A stretch of 64,000 bases of DNA. It comes from Dirofilaria immitis (lineage: Eukaryota > Nematoda > Chromadorea > Rhabditida > Onchocercidae). The stretch's first letter is position 1. Every line of letters begins with the position of its first letter. Below, piece after piece: positions 13,047 to 25,507 of the stretch. The notes beneath the pieces are model-generated. The model was not told the DNA's origin, did no database searches, and was given only the letters and a program-made list of their open reading frames with translations. Location: assembly GCA_024305405.1 (NCBI GenBank), contig JAKNDB010000098.1, positions 3,963,501 through 4,027,500 on the forward strand, given 5' to 3'. A program made the position numbers and the translations under genes.

Positions 13047-14833
13047 ATGGATGAAACGACATTACAGAATGCCAACGTAATCTTAAATCAAGCGGTAAGC
13101 ATAATGGAAAATTATTATTTATTTTAATTCTATGATTTCAATGAATAATTAATAAAAATTTCGTTTTTATTTTTATAGAAAATAATTTTATATTTTATAG
13201 ATTTTAAAATATCTTTAAAATATCAAAAATTAAAATTTAAAACTTTCAAAAATATGCTTAACAAATTTTTTCTTAATCAAAACTATCATTTCAATTCTAA
13301 CAACTACTATTAAGCAATACATCAAAAGTTGAAAAAGAGAAAACCTCTCACGAAGAAATCAATTCCCTTCTCATTTGTCTATTTTTCTAAAAATTTTATT
13401 AATTCGATGGTTATTGATAAAGCGGCCTGTTATTTTTATTTTTGTCGCATTATTCAATTTTGTAAAAATTTTCGTTAACATATTTTGATCGGCTACGTTA
13501 ATTTTAATTTTTAAACATTTACTTTTCTTAACGCTTCATAAGTGGTATTTATGCATATTATTTCCATACAGTTAAATTGAAAAGAATATAGGATACAGTA
13601 TGCCACATCTTATACTACTACGATATATATATGTAGTATTACGGTATTAATGATGAAATCAATAATTTCATCATTTCCATTGTGTTAAAGACATCATGTA
13701 TGTAATAATTATGATTAAGAATTATTTGTAAAGTGTATGCTGGAAGCAGTTTAAGGTGCAAAGTATATGCATGCACTTTTCCGCATTTAGCAAATTTCCA
13801 TTACTGATATTTTTAAAAATCTTTATTTTATCATTAATAATCTTAATATCTATTCTTTTTATCACTAGCAATAAGGATTTTAAGAACTTCACTTATTATC
13901 AACTGATAGTGATTTTCTTATACTAACATTCTTAAAATTTCTTTTTTTTTTTTCGTCATTGACATTTTTTCAAAAGATTGACATTTCTTCTAATCACTTT
14001 TATCATTGATATCCTTATTGATACGCTTTTTAATTTAGATAATATCAAAACAACCATTGCCATCGAATGCAGTTCCTACATCAACAAATACTATTGATAA
14101 GATAACATTAAAACAACCATCAACCAAACCGATCGAATCAAAAACAACTGCTAAAATGATACCTGAGAAACATGTAGAACGTAGTACAGGTGATTGAATA
14201 AGTATAATATTAATGTAAGATGACAAGAAAAAAAGAAAGTTTAATAAATAATAATTAAGCATAAAATATAATTCTGATGAATTTCTTATGGTTTTTAATT
14301 ATTCAATTTCTGATATCTGTCATTTAACTTTTTATATTTTATCTTTTTTAATAAAAATTCAATTTTTATACTTTATCTTTTTAGTAAAACAAAAAGTATG
14401 AATGAGAAGTTTGGAATTAATAGAACACAATCAGAAACAGAATTCGAAGAGATATCATTAAAAACATCATTGCGGATCAATCAAACACAAGGAAGTATTT
14501 CACAACGAGTACGTCAAAACATTCACGTTTATATCTACACGTTAAAAAAACTGAAAAAATCGTAATCAATTGAATGAAATATCGAAAAAAAAAGGAGTCG
14601 ATGAAAAAACGTCATTTCTAGAGATTCTTATTTTAATAATTTATAGATGATTTTGCTAGAAATATTTTTATTTACATAAGGATATATGCTATCAAGAAAA
14701 GTGTATATTCAAACACGTACGTGTTAAAATAAGATGAAATAATATTAACTTATTATAGATGGATGATAGTGCTGATACCGGTGAATATGTTAGTGATCTT
14801 CCGGAAGATCGTGAACATAGTAGTGATGAATAA
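13047..14833 (+). CDS. Small disordered acidic-tail protein, function unknown, 4 exons
   Basis: I do not recognise this gene. Four exons (13047-13094, 14039-14189, 14385-14508, 14759-14833) have good GTAAGC, GTGATT and GTACGT donors and TTTAG/ATAG acceptors. They give about 132 aa if one extra A is allowed in the five-A run at 14391-14395; without it the frame stops at the start of exon 3. The protein has no hydrophobic segment and no signal peptide. It is rich in Ser, Thr, Lys, Gln and Asn, and ends in an acidic tail (residues about 108-132: many Asp/Glu, ending EHSSDE), so it is probably intrinsically disordered. TAATAAA at the stop codon could double as the polyadenylation signal. It is convergent with the unknown gene at 15499-19144. 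The exon structure is well supported, but expression and function are not shown. Confidence 0.6.
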
Positions 14834-15498
14834 TAAATTATTTAGAAAAAACAAATTATTATTTTTTTCTTTAAATTATTATTATTATTATTATTATTTA
14901 AATTAATATTAATTTTATTATTTTGAATTAATAAAATGTTGAAAATTATAATTAATTCAATGTGAAATTTTATTATTTAAATTTTATAAACTTTTTTTCT
15001 TTTTATAACAAATAAAATAATTTGGCAAAAATATTAATTAATCAAATTTTGAAATTTAAAATTTATTTATTCTTAGCAAATTATTTGTTTAAGATAGCAA
15101 ATTTATCATTAGAAATATTCGAGAAAAAAAGAAAAAAGTTTTGTATTAATTAAAATTTTTTTTGCAAGACATATTTTATCAAATGCAATGATAATTTTTG
15201 GTGATAATTTTTATTCATAAAAATAAATACGAAAAAGAAAAACAGCATTATACGAATGTTTAGATTATTCATAGTTTCAATTTTGTTTAGTAAAACTATA
15301 ATTCCGGATAATCTGCAATACCACATTCTAATCGAAGCATTTCGGAAGAACGTAATTTTGAGTATAGATCAATACATCTATAATATAAATTTTACGCAGG
15401 TTCAAAGTTCATATTTTAAGAAATGTATTTTTGAAATGTGTACTTTATTATTTATTGTATGAAAAGTTGAAGCTTTTTTATTCTTACAAAAATTCAAC

Positions 15499-18400
15499 CT
15501 AAACAAGTTTGAAAATTATTAGTATAATATACTTATTCAGTGCTTGTCGACGAAGCGTTTGCGGAATAAACGGCGATGGGAATTCCGTAATTCGTATAAT
15601 ATTACATTCATGAGTTAATTCGGACATTACGGCGCTACCATCATTCATTATATCAAGTAACGCATGGCCACCAAATTTTAGCCAAGTACCATTTGCCTGC
15701 AAAATATTAATATTCCACTGATTAATCTAAAAAAAAAAAAAATCCCATGAATGAAAGTTACCGTACTTGAAAATTCTTTGTTGATAATCGATAACAATCC
15801 ATATCTAATTTAAGAATATAAAATGATGGATCTAGGCCAATGTTGGGCATTAAATGACCTCCATTTAGCCAAACGAAAATACGAACAAACCAATAAGCAC
15901 AAAATCCTCCATCAATATTTGATAACCATAAAAATAATGATCCAAAATACAGTAATATAAATCTGTTAATATGATAAAAATCAATAATTTTAATTTCAAA
16001 GATTTGATTTCATTTTAAGCAAAAAAAAGAGAAAATAATCAAAAATATTATTATTAAAAGAATTAGTTATAAATCTAAAATTTTACCTTGAAATTGTAAG
16101 AATAATTTGTTGTAAAATATTTCTCCAATGTGTTGGATCAGATGGTACAACAGTATTCATCCAACATGTTCGATTACGTTGAGCTAACATCGATACATAA
16201 TTTATACATAAATCTCGTTCTGAGAGATGTCTGTAACAAATTTAAAAAGAATTCAAGGAAAAAATATGAAATTTGAAGATTTAAGAAAAAAATTTAGTAC
16301 TTTTTTATTTTTATTCTAAATATTTTTATGCTAAATTATGAAATAAAACTTACTTAACAGCAGAATCATCTACCGTAATCAATATTGGATTATATGTTCC
16401 ATCAGGTAAAATTCAATTGCACCAAGAAGACTTGTTTCATAAATTAGCATTTGATCTGTTCTCCTATGATTAGCTATCATCATCTACATGAAATTAAATC
16501 AGCAAAACTATTAGCCAATATTTTCAAAAAAAAACTATTGGATTGTTCATTCATGAAATAATCATATTTAAACGTTGATAATATTCATAATTGATTAATG
16601 ATAGAATGATAACTTATTGTCGAGAATAGAAAGCAAGAATTATCATGGATAAATATTATATTTGAAACAGTAATGACGGAATGAATGAAATACCGAGTAA
16701 GTAAGAAATAAAGTCCCTTATTATTTATCAATGGTACCGAACCAGGCCATACATTTAGATTGCGTAATGGATACTGTTTTATCAGTGATTCTAGCCTTGC
16801 AATCTGATCAATAATAATAATTTATATTTATAAAGAAATGTTTGGTATCTTACTAAATTATAGTCTAAATTTTTGAAAAAATGCAAGTAAAATTTAAGAT
16901 TACTGTAACTGTAATCGTTACTGTAATTATAATTGCTAGCAATTATTTAATAACTTTGATAATAACAAATGTTTTTTACGTAAGTTGAATTCTTTGAATC
17001 TGTATATTTAATTACAGATTAATTAAAAATGAGATGATTCTAATATCATATTTTAAAAAAGCCTGTAAAATTATATTCAAAATAATTCCATTTTTTTAGA
17101 ATTTTTGACCTCTCGATCCATATTAATTGCTGGAATTGTCACCGATCCGGGATCAGCAGGTAACATTCGTACATCCAAAACATTTCCAAACTCTGGTGTC
17201 GTATATCCGCTTACTACAATATACCCAAATGGTAAACCACCGTATCCTAGAAATTTTTTAGAAAAATAGGAAATAAATATCATTATTTTAAGTCAAATTA
17301 AATGATAAATCTCGATTGTTTATCAAATGCTTAATTATTTCAACTAATACATTATTGAATGATTATTGTTATTTGTTTCAATGATAAATTCCTCGATTAA
17401 TCATAATTTTAAAAAAATGAAATTTGATAAAGAAAGCAATCAATCCAAGAGAATAGTGTCAAATTGTGGAGGAATGGAGAAAAAGAGAAATAGCAAATTT
17501 TACTAGATAGTACGTAATTAGTGATTGAAAAAATGTAAAGATGCATAATTGGTAATAATGAATAGTGATTGAAAATAAAGCAAGACATGCAGATATCATG
17601 TGTAGGATAATATTGATAGATAATTTCATGATACTTTTCTAAGTACTTATCAGTAAAACATATTTCGAAATTTTTAATTTTTAAAAACAATAATTATCAT
17701 TGATAAGATAATGTTTCGATATTTTATTTTTATCATTTTTGAAATATTATTAATATTAGTAGAATTAATAATTGACAATATGGCATATACCATTTTGATA
17801 ATTTACAATTATAAAGGTAAAAGTGAAAATTTTTTGTAAGAAAAAATTATTTTCTTCGATAAATTTATTTTAGAAATTTAATTCATTTCATAAATAAAAT
17901 GCAAAAAAGGAAAAAAGAAAGAAATATCGAACCAACACGAAGTGCTTCAGATGCATCAATTTTCCAATTTCGACATAAAATTTCAATCGTATCATTTGTT
18001 TCTTTATTCATCAATAATAGATATTGTTTTAGCAATTTCATTTCATTATCATGCATCAGAAGTACACATCTTCTAGGACTTAATGAATAAAAATCAACAA
18101 TTCTACCTGGATATGTGTCATAATGCAAATTATATATTGACATCTAAAAATAATAAAATAAAAATGAAATTTAAATTTATTTTAAAAAATAAAAGACAAT
18201 AAATATTATTAAATTATTATTCGTATATTCAAATTATATATCTTTTTCGCTTTTCACATTTAGTAAAATGAATTATTAATATTATATGGGAAAGGAAATA
18301 ATTGAATAATTAAGTATATTGCAATATCATTATCTCTTTAGCATTTTTCAATTTCAATTTTAATGATTTCGTATTTTCAATTTTAATCTTAATGATTTTT

Positions 18401-19144
18401 GTTAATTAATTAATCCGAAAATATAGATTAAATTAGGATGAAATTTATTATAAAAATTTATCATTATTATTGTTACTATTATTACCATTAATTACTATTA
18501 CTGTCATTATTATTACTATTAATATTATTACTATTAATATTATTACTATTAATATTATTACTATTAATATTATTACTATTATTATTATTATTGTTATTAT
18601 TATTACTATTTACTGTTGAATTCCATATATTTTCAACTTAAACAACAAATAAGTAAATAGTAAGTCTTTCAACACTTATTTTCTTATTTCATTTGTTTAC
18701 TTTTTCATTCATTTCCAGTAATGATTAATAAATCGTTTTGAATGTAATCTTTTTACCGTATGCTAAATACGGTAATTCGAATTAGTATAACAATTATACT
18801 GTAATTCAAATTAGTTGTAAGATAGCGTTATACATATAATTATTAATAATAATAAATATGCATACATTTAATTTAGCACAATCAAAAATCCATAACGCTA
18901 ATTGTTGACTTATTTCAAAATTAACCGATGTACGAATGAAAACATTTGCGCCAATAATATAAATATACTGTAAAATTATCAATTATAATTTTATAAATCA
19001 ATTTTAGTTATTTCTGTCTGTTTACAAAATGTGCCATATTGTTTAATTTACCCGTCCTTCTGGACAAAGTGTATAGGTATATATAATATTAGGCATTTGA
19101 ACTTTTGGTGATCCTGAATATATTTGTCGTTGAGAAGTCAGCAT
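15499..19144 (-). CDS. Unrecognised nine-exon gene of about 438 aa with one likely membrane segment
   Basis: I do not recognise the family. Exons: 19144-19052, 18967-18866, 18143-17939 (or to 17933, also in phase), 17246-17110, 16803-16694, 16483-16354, 16230-16087, 15962-15767, 15696-15499. Donors and acceptors are good. All phases close if exon 5 gains one base (position not located) and exon 6 gains one base at the four-A run 16408-16411; the second correction gives EFLPDGTYNPILITVDDSA. Near residue 310 is a hydrophobic stretch (RFILLYFGSLFLWL) that could be a membrane helix; the rest looks like a globular domain with scattered Cys and Trp. The N-terminus has no clear signal peptide, so an upstream exon is possible. 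Intron 2 carries a 15-bp AT repeat. Consistent phases across nine exons make this a real gene; the function is open. Confidence 0.65.
18457..18610. repeat. TTA/15-bp compound microsatellite in an intron
   Basis: Interrupted trinucleotide TTA/ATT repeat. Its middle part is a higher-order 15-bp unit (ATTATTACTATTAAT) repeated about four times. It lies in intron 2 of the unknown minus-strand gene. Confidence 0.85.
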
Positions 19145-20866
19145 GAAAAAAATATGCTTCTCGAGATTTATCATACACTTAATCAATCAACCAGTTAATT
19201 CGTAGAAATTGATATAAAATAAGCAAATATATATAAATGAATAGATATTTATTGTTTATCAATGAATAAAAATTTTATGGAAAATAATTGTTAATTATTT
19301 CTTATTTATGCAAATAATTCAAAATTAGAATTAATAAAAATGTATATAAGCTAAAAATTAATAATAATTTTACTTCATTAATATAATAAATATAATTCCT
19401 AATGATAAAATATGAATTAAATCGATTGAAACATTTAAAGTTTATATTTCATTAATATACAGAAATTAAATTTAAGAATTGACAATAACTTCACCTAAGT
19501 TTAATCTTAATTTTAAATTAGGTCTTAAGTATTATTAATTTTAATGGTTATACTGTGTATGCTATATAAATTTTTATACATTTAAATATAAATTTAAAAA
19601 CTTGTCAAATTTTAACGATTGATGGAGTTGGAGAAATAAATGAAGAAATTTAGAAACAAAAAATTTGAGGAACAGGTGAACAATTATATACCAAAGTTCA
19701 GAACTTTTGACCTTTACAGCGATAAAAGTTGACCTCACTCTTTTATTTACCTTTACAAGCTAACATCATTTAATAAGAAGCTAAATAAAAATTTTTAAAG
19801 TTTACAAAAAAATTAAAGCGTTACATCAAATTGTTTTGGTCTTGCAACGATTACATGATTTCTGTTCAGTGTGCAATAACTACGCTTCTTGATGGATACG
19901 GGCATTGCTGTGTTCCTTGGGGGTGCAGGGAGGTCGGGGGTGGGGTCTTTGGTGATGCGGGACTTCAACTATCGTCAGATTTAGAATCGGAGAGATGGAA
20001 TACTAATTCATTGTATGATTTAAAATTTCCATTATTCCATTTCAAATTATATTGTTTTCAGCAATTTCTATCAATTTTTATACTCTAATTAGAAAATGTT
20101 TTTCTTTTTCATTGATAATTGTTATATATATTGATAAAAATCATTCATATTTTGTATCATATTTCTCTTCTTCCGAAACTATAATATTATTTCTTTACAT
20201 CCAATTTTTACTTCATTCGTTTTCAAAATTATTACATTGCTTTAATTTTACTCGGTCTCTTTTATCACCGATATAGCATTCTTTTTGTTTATTTCAAATT
20301 ATTATCTCATGTCGATACTCTCAATCTTTAGCCTAATTATTATATTGTTGCATAATTTCATAGTTCTGAATCTTTGATTAACGTACTGGATTAGTACACT
20401 GTTTTCGTTTTTTAATCGCAAAACATAGATGTTTTTTAATTTTGACTGCTGTTTCTTACTTTGCTGCGATGAAATACCGTTCTGACCATCATTAGAAGAG
20501 TAAATTATGATATGAAATGATTTGTATTTCTAGAATTTCTGGTTATTTGGACATAATTATGTGGAATTTCCAGTGGATTCTATCAGGTTAAACCTGAATT
20601 GACTAAAGATAAATTAGGAGTTAGAGGAGGTTCAGTCATTACATTATTTTTATTATTTGATAAAAATCACTCAGTAATGATTCATCGAGATACACTGCTT
20701 TGTGTCTAAATTGTCATTTGTAAACATGAAAAAATGGATTAAACCTTTCAATATTTTGCTGAAAGAAAATAAATGATCTTAGTTTCAGTGTGATTAGGTC
20801 ACGTGATTCATTACGCTGGCATATTGTAAGGCTAAATCATCAAGGAAATACTAAGAGGAAGTAGCG
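19145..20866. other. Divergent intergenic region with a G-rich island
   Basis: The region lies between the unknown gene (minus) and ssu72 (plus), so it probably holds both promoters. Most of it is AT-rich and featureless. The exception is 19881-19980, described separately. Open frames at 19831-20276 are short and show no recognisable domain. Confidence 0.6.
19919..19945 (+). other. Predicted G-quadruplex motif in a GC-rich island
   Basis: Four G runs (G5, G3, G5, G4) are separated by loops of 4, 5 and 1 nt, meeting the usual G3+ N1-7 rule. By hand count, 19901-19970 is about 61% G+C in otherwise strongly AT-rich DNA. It lies about 920 bp upstream of the ssu72 start and 780 bp upstream of the divergent gene. 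On the minus strand an ATG at 19905 opens a short basic reading frame, so it could also be a first exon; no splice partner in phase was found. Confidence 0.6.
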
Positions 20867-23800
20867 ATGAGCATGGGAAAATTGCGTTTTGCCGTAAGTT
20901 GCTCGAGCAATATGAATAGGAGTATGGAGGCTCACAGTTTTCTGCAGTAAGTGTTTATTTTTGGAGATATAATTAAACTACAAGTAGAACTGCTTAAATA
21001 TTATATTGCACTTTCATTTAAGACACAAGATTATCATGGTTCAGTAACTTATATGATTCAGATGCACTATGAAGTTTGAAAGATTTATTTTATGCCTTTT
21101 GAATTTTTTAAAGAATATATTTCGTTTCAAGATCTTGTTTAACTCGTAGCAGTTTTTAAGAGGGACATAATGTCTTGTTCAGCTTTCTAATTGGTTTAGC
21201 TGCTTTTTTATTTATTATTTAAAAGATAATCATTGTTGCGATAATGAAAAGAATCCGTTTTTAATGTAAGCAGGTTACTTAGAATATCACTTCCTATACC
21301 GTATTGTTATATTACGAAACTGACAACTGTCCTCAATGGTTTTTAAACCTTTGTATTGTGGTGAATCGGAAAAGTGTAATTAGTTGTCTGTCAATATAAT
21401 TAATTATATACAGAAATATCGAAAAGTTAAACATTATTTTCAAGGGGGTCGATGAGATGAAAAGATCAAATAGCGTAGATAGTTTCAATTTGTCAATGAG
21501 CCCCAAAGTATTTAAAGGATAGGACTTCGAAGATTATTTTAATTGCAATTTAATTCCGAAATCGGTTCAACGCATACGCCAGAAGCAGACAAAACTAATC
21601 GTGTTTATGAGTGTTGATTCATCTAAGTGATTGCTTCAGGACTAAGAATGTTTTATTACCACCAAAATTAGTTCGATTGACTGGTCATTATAGATTTTTC
21701 ATACAGATAATCAGTTTTAATAATTCAGAAAGGTCATAGATCAATGATAAGGCTGTCACTGGTAGAGCAAAAATTTTAGAATCTGAGCGATACTATTTTT
21801 TCACAAGTGGTAATAATACAAGCGGTACCCATTTATTATGTGCTTAGTTCCAGTATTTCTGTGATGATGCTATATGAGGAATTTTTATCAGGCATGTAAT
21901 CGCATGTTTTTCTATGATAAACTTATTTTCGGAATTTATGAATAATACTCTTTTGATAGATTTTATTGTTGTAATCACAATCAGTTGCATGCTCACTTTG
22001 CTAAATGCTACTGATGATACCATAACTCTTTACTTTTTAACACATTTTTGGAAATCGACTTTAAACAGCCTAATTAGAATATTATCGCTGCTGGTGTTAG
22101 GGTATTATCTGTGCTTTTCTGTTTGCATGTTTTTATTTCTTTCATTAATTGTATATTTATTGTTAGACTGCCAAAATGTATAAATTATATTCATAAGAAT
22201 TTATTTGATTTATTTGAAATTTATTATTTCGCATAATTCTCTTTTATTCTAAGTTATTATTTTAAAAGATTTAGTTGTTATTTTACAAAAACTTCGTTGT
22301 GCTACGAAAACTTTTGTCATTATTATAGGTCATGAATATTGTGGATTTAGAGAGCTTGAAGTTTAATGATAATAACTACTTGTAATCAAAAGATTTCACA
22401 TAAGATTTTATTAGGAAATTGGAAGCTTTTGTTGTGTAATGAATTTTTGTTATGACGAAGTTTATGTGCTACTACTGCATTGCACAAAACGATTTGATGA
22501 ATACCGATAATACAATAAAATCTTTTTCAATAGTAGGAAGGTTTTCTGGGGAGATTATTGGAATTGGGAATTGATAGGGTTAATGAAATTTGAAAGCTGA
22601 GTTGAAAAGTTCCTTTGTCGAATTACCGGCGAGAGTAAAAACATACTCTAATAAATAACAGTTATTTTCAGAGTGAAGATATTTGCATTATTTCAGTAAC
22701 ATTTTGTGATCCGAGGATCGTGAATCTGGTTTTAAATTTGGAAAATATTGACAATCTTTCAGGAGTTTGATATTATATTATAGGAAGATCTTGATAATAA
22801 TACAGCCGTTTAGTGTCAATGAATTAAATATTTACATTATTTCAGCACTTCATTGATGATTGATAGTTGAAAGAATGCTTATATAATTTCAGTTCATTCC
22901 ATTATGTAAAAGTGACAAATAAAGCAATGATTTGTTTTGGAAATATTGTATTTAAAGAAGTGATTTATTTATTTTGGAAATATGAATTAAAACAACTGCA
23001 TTTTACACCGAAATATTTATATGATACAAAATATTTTGATTCTCAGAATATTCATATTTGAGTTATTCTGTTACATAGATTAATTTTTCTCCCCATTAAG
23101 TTTTTAAGAAGGAGTGTAGTATTTTATGATTCCCTACTTAATCTTCTTTAATCAATTTTAAAATAATCTTGGCATTCAAAATAACTTAAAATCGAAGTGC
23201 GAAACAATTTTAGCTTTTCAATACATTGGTCTCAACTCTTCGAATTATTTTGTGGATTGGTCAAGATGAAATCATAAAAATCAATTAAGTATCACTTTAG
23301 CTTTATTGTTGTCGATGGTCAGGCGATAACTTGGATAAAGTGTAGACACCAACGAATATCACTGTTTCATAATGATGAAAACTTGTTGATTAAATATTGT
23401 ATTTATCATTCAGCAAAAACAAATTACTGTTTATATGATACATCGAAATATTGGGGAAATTTTAATATGAATAGCAATAAACCATACTGATGTGCAAAAG
23501 GGACATTTAAAATGGAAGAATGATTCAGAGATGAAAATTTGGGCATGTCGTCCATGAAGCACAGCATCAACGAAGTTTTTATTTCAGGAAGAGAGGCTTT
23601 AATGTAGAATCATTTGGTTCGGGAAGTCAAGTCAAATTACCGGGTCCCACCCCGGATCGACCAAATTGTTATGATTTCGGTGTAGCTACGTATGATTTCA
23701 TATATAATGACTTGAAACAAAAGGATCCTCAACTGTAAGTATTGTTTTGTTTTCTGTATTTTATCATGTTTTGTTACATGGTTATATTATTTTATTTTCT

Positions 23801-25507
23801 GTGTTTTGTTCGAATTGTACAAAAAATGTGTCTTTTTCATTTTATTTTATTTCAAAAACTCGACTTTCTGAATTTTCGTTGGAATCTTTTCAGATATACG
23901 CAAAATGGTTTATTAAATATGTTGGATCGTAATCGCAGGATAAAAGATATGCCACAGAAATTTCAACATTTCAGCGGAAAATTTGATGTAATAATATGCC
24001 TGGAAGAGAGGGTATATGATCAGGTAGGATTTGCATATTCTTATTAATGATTATTTTATAATGATGATGCCGTAATTTTAGGTATTAGTTTTGTCGAATT
24101 AGCTTAAAATAAATCCAGATTTTCTGCATCCATTGTATTAGGCATTAGATAAAGAATATTACAAAATGTTGCGAAGAGTGGGATTGAAGAAAAAGAAATC
24201 TCAAATAGGGAGACTAAGCGAAGTAGTTTGAATTATCGATAGTCTTGCTAGAGAGTAGATTGTACTGAGCGATTTCCATCATCATGTATTCCTTTCGAAA
24301 GATTGTTGTATGACTCATTCAATTTGCAACTGCTTCATCATTGGAAGACGTATTATATTCCAATACGAGAGCAGATGTCATCATATTTTATGTGAATATC
24401 ATTATCTCTATCAGCTGATCACATTTTAAGTAGTTCAAAAAATATTTAGATATTTGCATATTGTATAATCCAATTTCTTCTTGCAAATTAGGAAACAATT
24501 ATAATTTTTAAATTCATTGAATTGCTTAAATTTTATTTATATAAGCTTAGCAATTATAGATAGTGGAAGATCTACAAACAAGAGATACAAATGAAGGAGA
24601 TAGCGTTCATGTTATCAATATTGATATACAAGATAACCATGAAGAAGCTACAATAGGAGCTTTATTTGTTTGCGATTTATGTGCTAAGGTTTGTTTTTTG
24701 AAAATTATTTAAAGTTGTTTTTCGTTTCAAATATCATTATAGGCAGTATCAACCATTGTTTGATGTTAGTTTAAATTACTAATCTTTTTATTTTAATGCA
24801 CTGATATTTCAATCGCTGTTTTTATTTCTCTAAAAATTAGAGTTGGATGTTTGGTGCAGATCAGTTTTAAAACTAAATCTGGGACTAAAAAAGATTTTGA
24901 GGATCATTTGTAGAAACTAGAGAATTGTGAATGGGTTGTTGCCAATAGATTCGATTCGATTTAAACGGAAGAAATGAAGCTTCATTTAGTTCATTTTTTT
25001 ATTTTATTTTTATTTGGCTGCTCATCTTTTTTATTTCATTGATGATTATGATGAGTTTTTGAAGACACATTACACAGTTCACTATGTAATGTATATGCTA
25101 GAACAATTATCGCTAACAACGGTAGGTTATAAATCAAAAAATTAAGTCAGATTTTTGGTCGATATATTTTCGGTCTCTTATACATTTTAAAATGTTATAA
25201 ATAATATTTTATATTTATAAATATTTGGAGATTATGCACTAACTTTATTGGAATCAAATGATGAGGTAGCTTAAATTTGGATAACAAGGAATCAAAGTTT
25301 GCTTTTTGCTTTCACTGATATGAAATTAAATCTTTCAACAAGGATATTTTTTCCTAATGTTTCTGTTAATCATGCACGTTTATTATTATTATAATATTTC
25401 AGTTGGAAGCTTGCGAAGATTTGGATAATGAGATTGATGAAGTGTTAACAGAATTTGAACAAAATAACACTCGGCGGAATATTTTACACACAATTTGTTT
25501 TTATTGA
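20867..25507 (+). CDS. ssu72: SSU72 RNA polymerase II CTD phosphatase, 5 exons
   Basis: SSU72 removes phosphate from Ser5/Ser7 of the RNA polymerase II C-terminal repeats and acts with the 3'-end processing machinery in the nucleus. Exons 20867-20946, 23588-23734, 23894-24023, 24560-24688 and 25403-25507 join in perfect phase to 196 aa (human 194). The phosphatase loop is CSSNMNRS, with the nucleophile Cys12 and Arg18 at the canonical positions. KLPGPTPDRPN, YTQNGLLNMLDRN, EERVYDQ and the acidic loop DIQDNHEEAT, which carries the general-acid Asp region, are all present. The ending HTICFY matches the family's C-terminus. No base correction is needed. Intron 1 is unusually long here (2.6 kb) and holds a gag-like remnant. 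The start is set by the family N-terminus; the nearest upstream AG acceptors are weak. Confidence 0.95.
21457..21905 (+). mobile_element. Decayed retroelement gag-like fragment in ssu72 intron 1
   Basis: Translation of the plus strand shows two blocks resembling the capsid region of LTR-retrotransposon Gag, interrupted by stops. The first block, from 21457, has a MSPKVFKG-type opening, a stop, then DFEDYF and a Lys/Gln-rich segment. The second, from about 21778, has SERYYFF and then an FQYFCDDAI-like segment near its end. Order and spacing agree with gag of Gypsy/BEL-type elements. I could not find LTRs, a convincing zinc knuckle or reverse transcriptase, so this is a non-functional remnant at most. 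Confidence 0.35.

Noticed and set aside
21914..22183. Hydrophobic 89-codon frame in ssu72 intron 1
   Set aside because: Composition typical of T-rich sequence; inside an intron, no conserved motif.
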